DNA of 64,000 nucleotides, from the NCBI GenBank assembly GCA_964019425.1, contig OZ025806.1:1049374-1113373 (forward strand), read 5' to 3'. This DNA is from Flectonema sp. DT1601. Taxonomy: Eukaryota; Euglenozoa; Diplonemea; Diplonemida; Diplonemidae. Both the position numbers and the translations under genes were made by a program. Positions 20,945-31,709 of the stretch are shown here, piece by piece. A model generated the notes under the pieces. That model ran no database searches. It saw only the letters and a list, made by a program, of their open reading frames with translations, and was not told where the DNA came from. Each line of letters starts with the position of its first letter. Position 1 is the stretch's first letter.

Positions 20945-21776
20945 TCTGCGACAGTGCTCTACTCTCTTTTGTAATGACGGTTGTTCTATTTAATTGTCTA
21001 CTGAAATATCTTAACGTAAATTCATAACATTGTTGGCTCTGAGTGATACAATACAGATATTTATTTATAAATATTCGTCCATCTTGTGAAACTCTTATTC
21101 CATCCCTTTCTTGTGTTCATCTCAACGATCGTTCATCTTTTATGTTCGGAAGATTCAAACTGATAAAGTATTAAGTGAGTTTGTTTCGGTGACGTCAAGT
21201 CCGTGACTGGGAGCTCGTGTTATTGACATGGTTTCTTTTATTAATTTATTTCTTGCTTTTTTCTTTTCCTTCCCTTCTGATCAACGAGGTAATACCACCA
21301 GCTCGCAACCTGTGAATAGAGTCTCTTCTTATCTTACCTGATAAGAAGAATTTATTCTTTAATTGTTGTGTGGCATAAAGTACTTCTCAAGGATCCCCTT
21401 TATGTTACTTTAGGTAATTGCTGAAACTCTTTTTTTTAGTGATTGGAAGTCGCCTGCTGTTGAACACTTGAATATATTCAAGATGATAATAAAATCGTAA
21501 AAGTTTATTATTCGGTGTACTGGACTAACGTTATTAATTGTGGAATGTGTTTTGTGATAATTGGCATCTCATTAGGAGAAAAGACGGATTCACAGTTCCT
21601 CTTCAGAAGTCTAAAAGAACTGCCTTTTTGTTGGATTCGCATTATTGGTTGGTGGTCTTGTTTATTTTTTCTTCTACGGAATTGCGAAGTAGAAGAAGGA
21701 TATAAAACACACTCGGATTAGGTTTTGGATAACTTTTAGTTTACAATAATTCAATTCAGGTGGTACTAAAGTAATA
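20945..21776. other. Intergenic region of about 830 bp
   Basis: No supported gene is present. The open stretch at 21515-21721 lacks a domain and codon bias. The region ends with the second copy of the 28-nt leader repeat and the acceptor at 21759. Confidence 0.5.
21747..21774 (+). repeat. 28-nt leader repeat, copy 2
   Basis: Identical to 19238-19265. Here it ends two bases before the ATG of the phospholipase gene and supplies the predicted splice acceptor at 21759. Confidence 0.75.
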
Positions 21777-23234
21777 ATGAAGACAATGTTATCCGTCGCC
21801 GCTCTCAGTGCCACCGTTGCCGTGGCATCCTCAAACAAGATCAAACACGTTGTGTTGTTGATGGAAGAAAACCGTTCATTCGATCACATGATGGGATTCT
21901 TCCCTGGAGTGAATGGATTAAAGGGAACGGAGACCAACCCGTACAGTACCATGGATCCAAACGGCAAGAAGGTTACGGTGATGAAAGACAGTCCGTACGT
22001 TGGACCATTTGACCCTGACCACGGTACCCGTGCAACTATGTACAAGGTGTTTGGTGAGAAGGGAATGAGAGACGGTGATAAGATCCCAAAGATGGATGGA
22101 TTCATTGAGTACGAGTACGTCAACCACAGTCACAAGGATCCAACTTCTGTAATGAACATGTTCACTCCTGAGAGACTTCCAGTCATGAAGGCCCTCGCTG
22201 ATGAGTTCACAATCTTCGATCGCTACTTCTGCAGTCACAACGGTCCAACTTGGCCAAACAGATTATATCAATTGATGGGTTCTTCACACGGATGTACGTC
22301 AACGAGTGCTATGCATCCGTACACCGAGTTGTACTTCGGAAAGACTGTCTTCGATCTCGTTGAAGAAGCCGGGCTGGATTGGAGGTTCTACTACGCTGAC
22401 GCTCCTCTGGAGATGGCGTTCATCGAGAAGTTGACAACAAACCCTGAGAAGATCCATGACTGGTATCGCTTTAAAAACGACATCAAGAGTGGTAACCTTC
22501 CGAGCTTCTCGTGGGTGAACCCACGTTGGTTCGTAAACGTAACCTCGTTTGAGGGTGCAAGCGACCAACACCCTGACCACGATGTCCGTCTCGGAGAGGC
22601 ACTCATGAAGGACGTTTACGAAATGCTGAGAGCATCCCCTGCTTGGAATGAAACTCTCTTCATCATCACCTACGACGAGCATGGTGGATTCTACGACCAC
22701 GTTCCTCCTCCTCAGAACGTCCCTTCCCCTGACGATGACAAATCCTTCCCTGACAAGAACTACAACTTCACCAGACTCGGAGTCAGAATTCCAACCCTCT
22801 TGGTCTCTCCGTGGGTGAAGAAGGGTGAGGTCATCGGTAAGCCAAACGGTCCATTCAACGACAGTGAATTCGAACTCACTTCCGTGATCGCAACGATGGG
22901 AAAGATGTTTGGATTCAAAGACCACTTGTCGAAGAGAGATGCCTGGGCTGGAACCTTTGAAGAATACTTATCTGAAGAGACACCTCGTACTGACTGCCCA
23001 ACTCACCTTCCAGCTGCCCCAAAGTCTTTGGGATCTGAGCACTCTGAAAGTGAGGCTGCTTTACCTATTAACGGACTTCAGCAAGACATTATCAATGCCT
23101 TCGTTGGTATGAGAGGTCCATCTGACTTAACTCAGGCGGAGAACATCCCAAAGTTGCAAGGGGAAGGTTCTGAATGGATCACTAAGGTAACGAAGGAGAT
23201 TATGGCTGGTAAGAATATTCTTCACGAGGAATAA
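21777..23234 (+). CDS. Secreted phospholipase C-type phosphoesterase
   Basis: Single exon, 485 aa. A signal peptide (MKTMLSVAALSATVAVASS) leads directly into the phosphoesterase family core: HVVLLMEENRSFDHMMGFFP near residue 25, which carries the metal/nucleophile Glu-Asn of this family. DPDHG, FTIFDRYFCSHNGPTWPNR and FIITYDEHGGFYDHVPPP follow, all hallmark blocks of the non-haemolytic phospholipase C/acid phosphatase family common in bacteria and fungi. Key residues look intact. The expected role is extracellular hydrolysis of phosphodiesters or phosphomonoesters for phosphate or lipid scavenging. Codon use is visibly more C/G-ending than its neighbours (many GAC, ATC, AAG), which fits high expression or a different origin. 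The ATG follows the shared leader and the acceptor at 21759. Confidence 0.9.
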   Translation: MKTMLSVAALSATVAVASSNKIKHVVLLMEENRSFDHMMGFFPGVNGLKGTETNPYSTMDPNGKKVTVMKDSPYVGPFDPDHGTRATMYKVFGEKGMRDGDKIPKMDGFIEYEYVNHSHKDPTSVMNMFTPERLPVMKALADEFTIFDRYFCSHNGPTWPNRLYQLMGSSHGCTSTSAMHPYTELYFGKTVFDLVEEAGLDWRFYYADAPLEMAFIEKLTTNPEKIHDWYRFKNDIKSGNLPSFSWVNPRWFVNVTSFEGASDQHPDHDVRLGEALMKDVYEMLRASPAWNETLFIITYDEHGGFYDHVPPPQNVPSPDDDKSFPDKNYNFTRLGVRIPTLLVSPWVKKGEVIGKPNGPFNDSEFELTSVIATMGKMFGFKDHLSKRDAWAGTFEEYLSEETPRTDCPTHLPAAPKSLGSEHSESEAALPINGLQQDIINAFVGMRGPSDLTQAENIPKLQGEGSEWITKVTKEIMAGKNILHEE

Positions 23235-24251
23235 ACATTTTCTATTCCTTTTAAAAACAAATCTTAATACAAGAAACGAGATCTGATTTGCACGTCCTAC
23301 CGATGGTATAATTGTCAACATGACATTACGAAGCATCATTCAGGTGATCCTTTGTCTCGTTTTAATTTTTCCCCATTGGTTCCCCTGTCAATGTTGTTTA
23401 AAACAAGTGTGAAAGTTGTGGTGTTCTTTTTTAAGATGATCGTCAACACATGCAACCGTTTTTCGATTGCCGCATGAAAAGAAAAAAATATGAAACGTCC
23501 CCCTCTTTTTTTTGCTATTTCAGTGGCCAATATCAACAAGAAAATGACCTAATCGTGTGTGGAAATTACTCGTTTACCTAGTAAAGATGACTGTCATGTT
23601 TGTACTAAACTACGAAATTGCCATCTTAGCGTTGGCATCTTTGATTTCCTTTGTAGTAGTGTACGAGTTGACTTTACTAAGTTGGTGCTTTCTTTTTTTC
23701 TTCTTTTCCCAGTTTTCCCAAGTGGTAGTGCTTTATTAGGGAAAAAAGAACACAAAAAAAAAAAAAGAAAGAATTATTGACCATCTTCTGTCTCGGAAGT
23801 TTGGATGTTTTTCGTGTGCAAAAGCAAATGTGTGATGTGTAATAATTTTTTACTTGGCTCTTACAATTTTTAATAGGTTTGTTGTTTATTTTTATGGCTT
23901 TTATTTGTCTTTGCGAATCCATCACTGCAACGTTGTCAGTGATGATCCGCTCTTTTTTCTGACTGTTGCTCTGCATGGTCGGTCATCTAACGTATCGCTC
24001 TTTTTTATTATCTTGTTTTCTTTGTTCATTTTTTTTGTTTTTTGATTTTGCATTTGCCTTTTTTTTTTTTTCTGACCAAAGAAAAAAAAAAAAAGGAGAA
24101 TAATAATAAAAAAAAAATTAAAACAAAAAAAAAAGAATAAAAAAAAATAAAAAGAACAATTGCCCTCTCCTGTTAGCATTTTTGTTGTTGGTGTTCCTTT
24201 TTGCCTTTTCAATGCTTTCCTTTATCACAGCACCGCATGCGATATATTCCT
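23235..24251. other. Intergenic AT-rich region upstream of the piggyBac copy
   Basis: No gene is supported. The stretch is rich in T runs on the plus strand and ends with alternating A- and T-rich tracts near 24060-24150. Short open frames here encode only low-complexity Phe/Lys peptides. Confidence 0.55.
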
Positions 24252-24255
24252 TTAA

Positions 24256-25982
24256 CCCTCTAATAAGAGGCAAAAAACCCTGTTTTTGAGAAAAATCGAA
24301 AAATTTGACAAAGGAGAAAAGGGGTGTGGGGGAAAATACAAAAAAATTACAGGGTGAAAGACACCCCCCCGCGCATTGAAAAAAAACTGAGGTCAGCCCG
24401 CAAGGGGGCCAAAATAACTTGAGAAAATGCAACAACAGCCTAAAAAAACACTGTTACTTAGGACCCCTGGGTTCGCTTTGATTTTGGCAATGTTGTAGGA
24501 GTAGAGTGCTTCCGTTTCATGTTTTTCGGTGGGATATGATTGTGTGTAGCAAAGGTATGGTTGTTGCAAACAGGGGCTGAATACTTGTCAATATTTTCGT
24601 GATATTGTTCGAAGCAGGGATCCATGCATAAGAAAACCTCGCTTTTTGAACAAGAAATCGATGACCTTACTTTTTTTGAGAACAAATCCGTGAACTGCAG
24701 TCCCCAAAAATACCGAATTTTCGTAGGTAGTGACATTTTGTGTGAGTTTGGTGTGTTCCGTGATCAATAAGTTGAGAACATAGCCTCTTTTTGAACTGAG
24801 CATATGTCCCGACGTCTTTTTCAGACTTCTTTTGGAGGGTGAAAACATTGAAGATAGAAATCTCTAACAAGTAGTGAAAGACTTTCAGGGTCCAGCGTTT
24901 TGTCATCAGAGTTCTTCTTGCCTTCCCCCTGATACCGTCTACGAGGTCAACACCACCCATCAGTTTGTTGTACTGATGGATCTGTACCAGTAAGTCGATG
25001 GTCACTTTTTGATAGATTTCCTTATATTAGTCCATCACGTGGCTGTCTCATAATTCTCCCGAGAGGCAATGTGCTGAAGACATGTACTTCTTTTGGATTG
25101 TCCCTGAATTTATGTGATGCACATTGTGCTAGGACTGAAAGTACGAGGCAGAGAACTTCTCCACCCGTCCCTGCGCCTCCGCCTTATTAATCTCGGACCA
25201 TTTGGGAACTATTGTTTCCCAAAAGCTGCGGATTTTGTAGAGCTTGTCAGTAGGTACGGGGTTGGTGACAGTGTAAAACTTTAGATTGGTTCGAATTTAG
25301 ATGAACCGATCTCAGGAAGCGAAGTGGGGTGTGTACGCCGGGTCTGATGTACCGTTCCTGTAATCTTAGGGTAATCTGAGATATTTGGCTTATCACAGAG
25401 ACCCACGAGGATATTGAGTCCTAAAGAGAGTTTGAGTTCAGCTACGTTAAGATTGAGTGCCTAGTTGTTGCTGCAGTGCGAAATCATCTCATCACCTTTG
25501 GGGTGAACACAAGTTCAAATTTCTGCAGTTCCTTCATCAATTTCAGGTCTGACATGTCCTGCAAGGACCGCCGAAACGTGTGTCGTCTTACCTTGGTGAT
25601 TTTCTTGCTCCATTTCAGAGGGGAAATGCTTGGCTCTATTGTACTCTTTTCATCGCTCGAAGAAGACTCAGGAGCACCCGAATCTGGGATAGGTGACCCT
25701 ACTGAATCATTTTCGATGGAAATAGCTTTAGGGATTTTAATTTTTGGCTGAAAACATGGGATAGTCATGGGCAACCTGGCTAAGACTGTTCCCAGTGCAG
25801 AAAAAAAAAAATGAACTTTTTCTCAGAAAAAGCTGGTGATTTTTGCAGCACGATCCCACATAAAATTTGTCGTTTTTTGGCAGCTCTGGCTCCACCCTTG
25901 TACTCACAAGGTACATTTTTCCCCTTTGTCAAAAAAAAAAAAACGCGAAAGGCCACTATAGTGGCCTTCAGGGCTTAAAGGG
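24256..25982 (-). mobile_element. piggyBac-type DNA transposon, decayed, with TTAA target duplication
   Basis: TTAA occurs exactly at both flanks (24252-24255 and 25983-25986). The ends are inverted: CCCTCTAATAAGAGG on the left and, reverse-complemented, CCCTTTAAGCCC on the right. Each end also holds a short palindrome (CCTCTAATAAGAGG; GGCCACTATAGTGGCC at 25951-25966). On the minus strand 24667-25005 contains the piggyBac transposase signature YNKLMGGVDLVDGIRGKARR and HYLLEISIFN. The stretch 24458-24736 carries the C-terminal cysteine-rich finger ending CMDPCFEQYHE. The stretch 25484-25774 looks like the acidic N-terminal region. At 1727 bp it is shorter than typical autonomous elements (about 2.4 kb), and the transposase is split over several frames, so it is inactive. 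Confidence 0.92.
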
Positions 25983-26015
25983 TTAATTTAATAACACTGA
26001 ATAGCTGTAATTAGA

Positions 26016-26507
26016 ATGTCTTGTAAAAACTACCAACCAGACGCAGTTTTGGAAATAAGATCGAAACTAGTTGAAAGCGTTCAGGCAGAAATAGACGAGG
26101 CATTGATACTACTAGCCAGTGCGGATGACAACAGTTTTACTGACAAAAAGGAATCTGAACAACCGCCTCAGGAAACACAAAGTAAAGATAATAAAACAAG
26201 CTCACTGCAACAAGAGGTTGATGAATTGCGTGAAATAACTAAAATGTTATTTGATCAAGTTACAAATATCACAAAAGAACTACAACAAACTAAAACCAAA
26301 TATACTTTACTTGAAGAAGTTATAATTCGATCAGGTCTTCATAACATATCAACAGACATATCTGAGCTACTATCTCAACAGAGAGAGAGAACACATTCTC
26401 CTCCGTTACGAACTCCAATAAAGCTTCCTGACCGCGATGTTGATTGGCAGCATTCTCTTCGAAATTCAAGGCCACCAAATGATAAGCTTCCGGGATACAT
26501 GATCTGA
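26016..26507 (+). CDS. Small coiled-coil protein, unknown
   Basis: The frame encodes 163 aa. Residues 60-110 are a coiled coil with regular heptads (LQQEVDELREITKMLFDQV, then KELQQTKTKYTLLEEVII); the C-terminal 50 residues are polar with PLRTPIKLP-type phosphosite motifs. I recognise no family. Codon use and the heptad pattern support a real gene. The piggyBac copy ends 30 bp before the ATG, so the native promoter or trans-splice region may have been displaced or may now lie in the transposon end; the nearest AG before the ATG is the weak TTAG at 26011-26014. Confidence 0.65.
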   Translation: MSCKNYQPDAVLEIRSKLVESVQAEIDEALILLASADDNSFTDKKESEQPPQETQSKDNKTSSLQQEVDELREITKMLFDQVTNITKELQQTKTKYTLLEEVIIRSGLHNISTDISELLSQQRERTHSPPLRTPIKLPDRDVDWQHSLRNSRPPNDKLPGYMI

Positions 26508-26962
26508 TTATTTATTTTCATTTAAATTGCAGTAGAACACCACCTGTCTTGCTTTCTTGTTTCCCCTTTACTCTTCTTGTTGCTTTAGATTCTCCTCGCC
26601 TCTGTGGCCCTTGCATAGCATGCACTGGCACATGCACAGCACTTCGACCTTCTTGAACGTGGGTAGCACTTCGTTATCAACGACACCACGCTCACTACAC
26701 CTGTCAAGGAACCATCTTGTCAGATTCTAATTTCGAAGCTGGGCCAGGTCCATGTTCTCTAAATATCCTCAGTCAGTTTATCTGTGAAGCTGTCGTACTT
26801 CTCCTTGAAGCTAACTATATTGACACTGTCAATCTCCTTGACAATTACCTTGTTTTGACTGTATTAGTCTTTTGTACTTGTGACCCAGTTAGTGATGTTG
26901 GTAAGGTTAGACTCAATGTTGTTTATTTAACTTTTCTCACCTGTCAGATAATATCAACCAGC
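26508..26962. other. Intergenic/5' leader region before the kinase
   Basis: The frame of the kinase is open upstream to 26717 without an ATG in the kinase frame before 26963, and that stretch has no domain. An acceptor-like CACCTGTCAG ends at 26947, 15 bases before the chosen ATG, so I treat the upstream part as leader. Confidence 0.5.
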
Positions 26963-28400
26963 ATGGTAAAGCGAATTGGAAACTACTTGCTGGGAGATAC
27001 ACTCGGCCATGGCAGTTTCGGAGAAGTAAAATTAGGAACACACGAAGGCATGAGAGAGACGTTTGCTATAAAGATCTGTACGAAACATTTACTTGCGAAA
27101 GGTAAGGGAAGACCGATGCTTCAAAGAGAGATTGCAGCAATGAAACAATTAAATCATCCGAACGTCCTTCGACTTGTCGATGTAATGGAGACGGCGAAAC
27201 AATTTTATTTAGTTATCGAACTAGCGACTGGAGGAGAACTACTCGATCAGATAACTGATCAAAAGAGATTTAGTGAAGACACAGCGAGGAGGTACTTCCA
27301 ACAACTAATACTCGGAGTTCAGTATTGTCATAAGCGTGGAATCGTTCACAGAGATCTGAAACCACAAAATCTACTTTTGACTAGTAAAAATGATCTGAAG
27401 ATTGCTGACTTTGGATTCTCAAACTTCCAATGCCTTGATGAAGAAAGTGGTAAAGTAACACCCAACTTACGACTACAAACATGTTGCGGAACACCAAATT
27501 ATGCAGCTCCTGAAATATTCGTCGGAGACGGTTACAATGGATTCCGTACCGACATCTGGAGTTGTGGAGTAATCCTCTACGTCATGTTAACAGGTGGCGT
27601 TCCTTTCAAGCCTCAAGGAGAAGTAAAAGGTGTCCAAGGAATTATATTAGCAATCACAAGAGGACAGTATCGCATCCCTTCTGCCATACCAGCTGATGCT
27701 AAAAACTTAATTCAAAGAATACTAACACTCAATCCTAGTAAGAGATATACAATTAATGATATTATGAATGATGTTTGGTTTCAACAAAACTTTGAACCAC
27801 CAGAAGTACAGCAGCCTTCAAGAGTTGCTCAAATTGATATAAGTGAAGAAATGATTAGGCAATCAATTAAGTTTGAAAGCGAAGAAGAACTTGCGTCAGT
27901 GTCATCAGTTCCTTGTACAAAATCAATATTTAGTAATCAAAGTGATGTTCCTGTTGGTATCGAAGGAGTGTTTCCGTTGTCACCTCCAAATCAAGTTATG
28001 TTCGTTGAGAAATCTGTTCCTCAAGTGGGTGACTTATCTGATGATGTCCTGAGTGCCTTACCACACTTAAAAGACATCACTTTTGATGAACACGGCAGGC
28101 AGACTATAGCTCGAACCCACGATGAAGACTTGGCTGCGACTCTTCGTCAACATAAAACTGATCACGTTTACACAAAACACTTCTTACCAGGTCTCTGCTT
28201 CTACTGCGGTAAATTTATCTACGGAAAGGGGATGCAATGTAAGAAGTGCCGCTGTCCAGTTCACCTTAAGGTATGCATTTTTTACTAAAAATGTTCATCA
28301 ACAACAAAGCACCAAAACATACTAAAATCCCAAACAGTGTGTCAATGCAGCAGAACAACACTCATGGTGTGAACAATACCTGAACAGGGTTCAGGCGTAG
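26963..28400 (+). CDS. CAMK/SNF1-like Ser/Thr protein kinase with C-terminal C1 zinc domain
   Basis: Exons 26963-28270 and 28338-28400 (intron GTATGC...CCAAACAG, phase 0) give 456 aa. All kinase landmarks are present: glycine loop LGHGSFGEVKLG, VAIK-type FAIKICTK, HRDLKPQNLLL, DFGFSNF, APE in NYAAPEIF and DIWSCGVILYVMLTG. The loop sequences place it near the CAMK/SNF1/CIPK group. After an acidic linker, residues about 400-445 (LCFYCGKF, MQCKKCRCPVH, then CVNAAEQHSWC across the splice) form a C1-type zinc finger with its Cys and His ligands. C1 domains bind diacylglycerol or membranes or act as protein-docking fingers. A C1 behind a CAMK-like kinase is an unusual order. The short last exon completes the finger, which supports the intron. 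Confidence 0.9.
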
Positions 28401-31127
28401 TAATGATAAAATGTTATATGTCTGTGACATACTACTGGCCTAGTGATTGAATCACTGAAGATGCAAGCTACTATTAAGACATTGCTATTACTAAGAGCAC
28501 GTCTTCACTACTGACCGTTGCGAATCAAACTTACAATCACTATTTTTTATTGCGTGCTTTAATTCGGTGCTTTTTTCGGAGCTCACAACAAGTCTTCGAC
28601 TGCTGGAGATGATGTTGAGGGCCAGATTGTTATTCTTGTAATTTTTTTTTTTTTTTTTTTAATTATTTGCGAGATATTATTATTAAAGTAAATTGTCTTC
28701 ACTGAGACTCCTCAGGTATCAAATGTTCTGTTTTTATGGTTGGCAGATGATATTGTTTGACCAAAAAAAAAAAAAAAAAAAAAAAAAAATCACAATAGGA
28801 AGCCGTCATCCCGATTTTGATGCCGAGAGCATTGTTTTCGGAGTGGTTCCTTCCTGTACTTGATCGTTGGAATGAAAATTTAAAAAAAAAGAAATAATGA
28901 CAATAATAAGATAAAACTCGCTTCTTGGCTCTACCAGATTAATTGGAGAACCGGTTACAATAATTTTCCCCCTTATTTTTCTTTTTTTGAAAATTCTTTT
29001 CATTTTTTTGTAGTGCTTTTTATATAAGTACTTATAGCTTCTATTTAACAACTTTACTTTATTTTTTTTTACTGAACAGTCATGCGATGATACACTTTTA
29101 TATCTTTAATAAGTTAATTCGCTTTTCGGGTTCCACATTTCAGTGGAAACAGAATACAACAATTCGAATCGGTTGTTCAATTTTCTTTTTTTTTTCCCCT
29201 TCATTTCATTGTACTCTTGATTGCTTATAACCGAATATTGTACTCGGGGCTGTCGAAGTACTGACTGTTGAGTAGTTTTCTTTTTTTTTTTTTTTTCCGG
29301 TTTCGTACACAAACAAAACCAATGTAGTGTTACAGGAGTTACTCGCAAAGTCAATTTTTTTTTCCTTTTTTTCCCCCCTCTTTTTTCTTATCCATATCTC
29401 ATTGGTCGAAGTAAAAACAACAACAACGGCAGCAACAAGATTTCTCTGTCAATGATTCTGCTAAAACACACGTTGCTTCAACGTGTTTTGGGATTTTGTT
29501 TATTTTTTGAAAAAAGATATCAAAGTTATGTCTGCTATGAATTGACACTCGTGTGACGATGGGAAGCAAAAAAAAAAATTAACTTTCGCAATTCCTAACG
29601 TTTAATTGTATTATGTTTAACGAAGGGGTACTGAATTTTTTTTTCTTTTTTTTCCTCCTTTTTTTTTTCTTTCTTTTTTTTTTTTTCCTTCTATCCCTAC
29701 CTGGGAAGGAGTAAATCAGCGATACCTAAAATAAAGAGACAAGATTTCTCTTCTCTGAAACATTAGTAATAAAGTTCCTCAACAGACTGTGTCAATATAG
29801 ATATGTTATTCTTTCCTTTTATAATTATTGCAGTAAGCTCGTCAAAATCCTAATCAAGGATGATAAATAAAATATTCATAATTCCTGTTTGAGATGATTT
29901 TTTTTTTCATCGAACAGTAATAAAACAGCAGTTAATTATTTCAGAAAAAAAAAAAAAAAAAAAAAAATCTCTCTTTCCAGTGTGGAGGAACAAATATGAT
30001 TTAAGTGATTTCTCGACTGTATGTCAGAATTAGCTAACTTGGTTTGCTAACTTATCCAGCGGATGGTATTTAATGATGCAGACTTACATCTGACACAAAA
30101 AAAAAAATATTTTTACGTTGAGAAATAAGTTTCCATTTTCTTTTTTATATATCATTGGCTGATCCTTTCCGATTTGAGAACGTCAAATCATAAAAGAAAA
30201 GAAAAGATGTAAACTGAGGGTGGATTTCATTGTGTGTTTGTCTGTGCGTTGTATTCAGGCTTTTAGTAGCTTGTAAGAAATTCATTCCACAAAAATTAAT
30301 TACTCGAAATGAAAGAAAAGAGTCTGTTTTTAAGAACAATAATTTTTTTTTTTTACTTAAAACCTCTATTTTGACCTCTTAATGTGCGAAGCGACTGCCA
30401 AGGCAGCTCCGTTACTTTGTGATCTGTCTCGAACGAAAGGAGACGCGGATATCTCAACAGTACTCTTCAATGTTTGGGTTATAAAAAAGTTAATACTCAT
30501 AATCTATCTGTTTTTGTTTAAAGACTTTGTACAAAACAAATCTTCTATTTATGATCGACCACCACGCGTGAGTTTCAACTGCGATGAAGGAAGCCTGTTA
30601 CGGTGCTCCTGATCAGAAGAGTCGTTTACTTGAGTTAGTTTATCTTTTAACCCTTTTACTGCATTTCTTCTGTTGTAAACAAGTTGATTTAGATTTTGTT
30701 TTGTTGTGAAAACTAAACCTGTGTGTGTTGTATCGCTATTCAAAGAACTTTACTTTTCGTGGTTGTTTTATATTTTTATTCTGTGGGTTCTTTTCTGTAT
30801 TGAAAGGAAAAGAGCTTAGTTACTGCCTAAAGCCTTAACCAGATTAACTTGCACAATACATGTGACGGTCTGCTGGCGGCTCATCCATTCCTTCTGATGA
30901 CCTGACTCGCAGCAACACTTTTTCTTTAAATTTAGTAAGTTCTATACGGGTCAATCAGAACAGAAAAAGTTCTTAATTTCTAGTTGATTACAAGTAGTTA
31001 AACTCAATTCTGTTTTTAGTAAATAATAAATATGAGGAGATGGATGAAGTTCTAACATCATCTCCGTGAGTGGTGGATATAATTCGTAAAACAGGTACCT
31101 CACTTATTTATAACAAGAAACACAAAC
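28401..31127. other. Long intergenic region (2.7 kb), no supported gene
   Basis: AT-rich with many homopolymer runs (28640-28660 T, 28762-28790 A, 29640-29690 T/C-rich, 29944-29967 A). An imperfect hairpin lies at 29463-29491 (ACACGTTG...CAACGTGT type). An open stretch at 30382-30612 contains an RVSF motif but has no acceptor before it and no recognisable domain. No tRNA or rRNA was recognised. It is the largest spacer without an element that I could classify. Confidence 0.5.
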
Positions 31128-31709
31128 ATGGCAACACTTTACAGCTTCGGACACTCCAGTCACACTGAAGAACAGTTTCACTCATCACTAAATAAGATTG
31201 GTATCGACGTGTTGGTTGATGTTCGTTCGAACCCATCCAGTTGGAGATTTCCGCAATTTGCAATGACAGAGTTAGAAAGCAGCTGTGCAAAGCACGGGAG
31301 AGAATATAAACACTTAGGATCTCAATTAGGAGGTAGAGGACCAGGTGGGGCAAACATTTGGAAACACCTCGAATTCAAAGAAGGTACTGACGCACTACAA
31401 CAGCTAGTCAACATGTGTCAATCAGACCCATCTAAAAAGATCAGCATCATGTGCAGTGAAGGAGACTGGAGAACTTGTCACAGAAGTGTTATTTCTAACG
31501 AAATATCTCAACGCGAAGGGATGCAAGTTGTGCACATCTTGAGGGATGGCAGCCTTGAAAAACACATCACAGTAACCGATCCTGACACAGACTCGGGTGT
31601 TTTAAAAAGTCTTTCTAACAAATTTCCAACAGCGCCGGTCGTAGTTGAGACGGCAAAGACGGCGGAACTAAAAGCGAAGGCGAAGAAAAGAAATCGTCTT
31701 CAGAGGTAA
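31128..31709 (+). CDS. DUF488 family protein
   Basis: Single exon, 193 aa. The sequence starts with TLYSFGHSSHTEEQFHSSL, followed by VLVDVRSNPSSWRFPQF, a KHLGSQLGGR block and ISIMCSEGDWRTCHRSVIS, which are the conserved blocks of DUF488. The Cys-x3-Trp-x2-Cys-His cluster near residue 110 is the most conserved site of the family and suggests metal or redox chemistry. The family is widespread in bacteria and archaea and patchy in eukaryotes; its biochemical role is not settled. The C-terminus has a basic tail (KAKAKKRNR) not typical of bacterial members, which may be a nuclear localisation signal. An acceptor-like AAACAG ends at 31094. Confidence 0.88.
   Translation: MATLYSFGHSSHTEEQFHSSLNKIGIDVLVDVRSNPSSWRFPQFAMTELESSCAKHGREYKHLGSQLGGRGPGGANIWKHLEFKEGTDALQQLVNMCQSDPSKKISIMCSEGDWRTCHRSVISNEISQREGMQVVHILRDGSLEKHITVTDPDTDSGVLKSLSNKFPTAPVVVETAKTAELKAKAKKRNRLQR

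Noticed and set aside
22299-22925. Long minus-strand open frame inside the phospholipase gene.
   Set aside because: It is the shadow of a codon-biased gene, and its Arg/Val/His-rich translation matches nothing.
29463-29491. Imperfect hairpin with CGTTG/CAACG core as a possible small RNA or terminator.
   Set aside because: The arms are short and bulged, and such hairpins arise by chance in 2.7 kb of AT-rich spacer.
30382-30612. Open frame of 76 codons with an RVSF (possible PP1-docking) motif.
   Set aside because: It has no acceptor before the ATG, no convincing intron or domain, and the motif alone is too short to trust.
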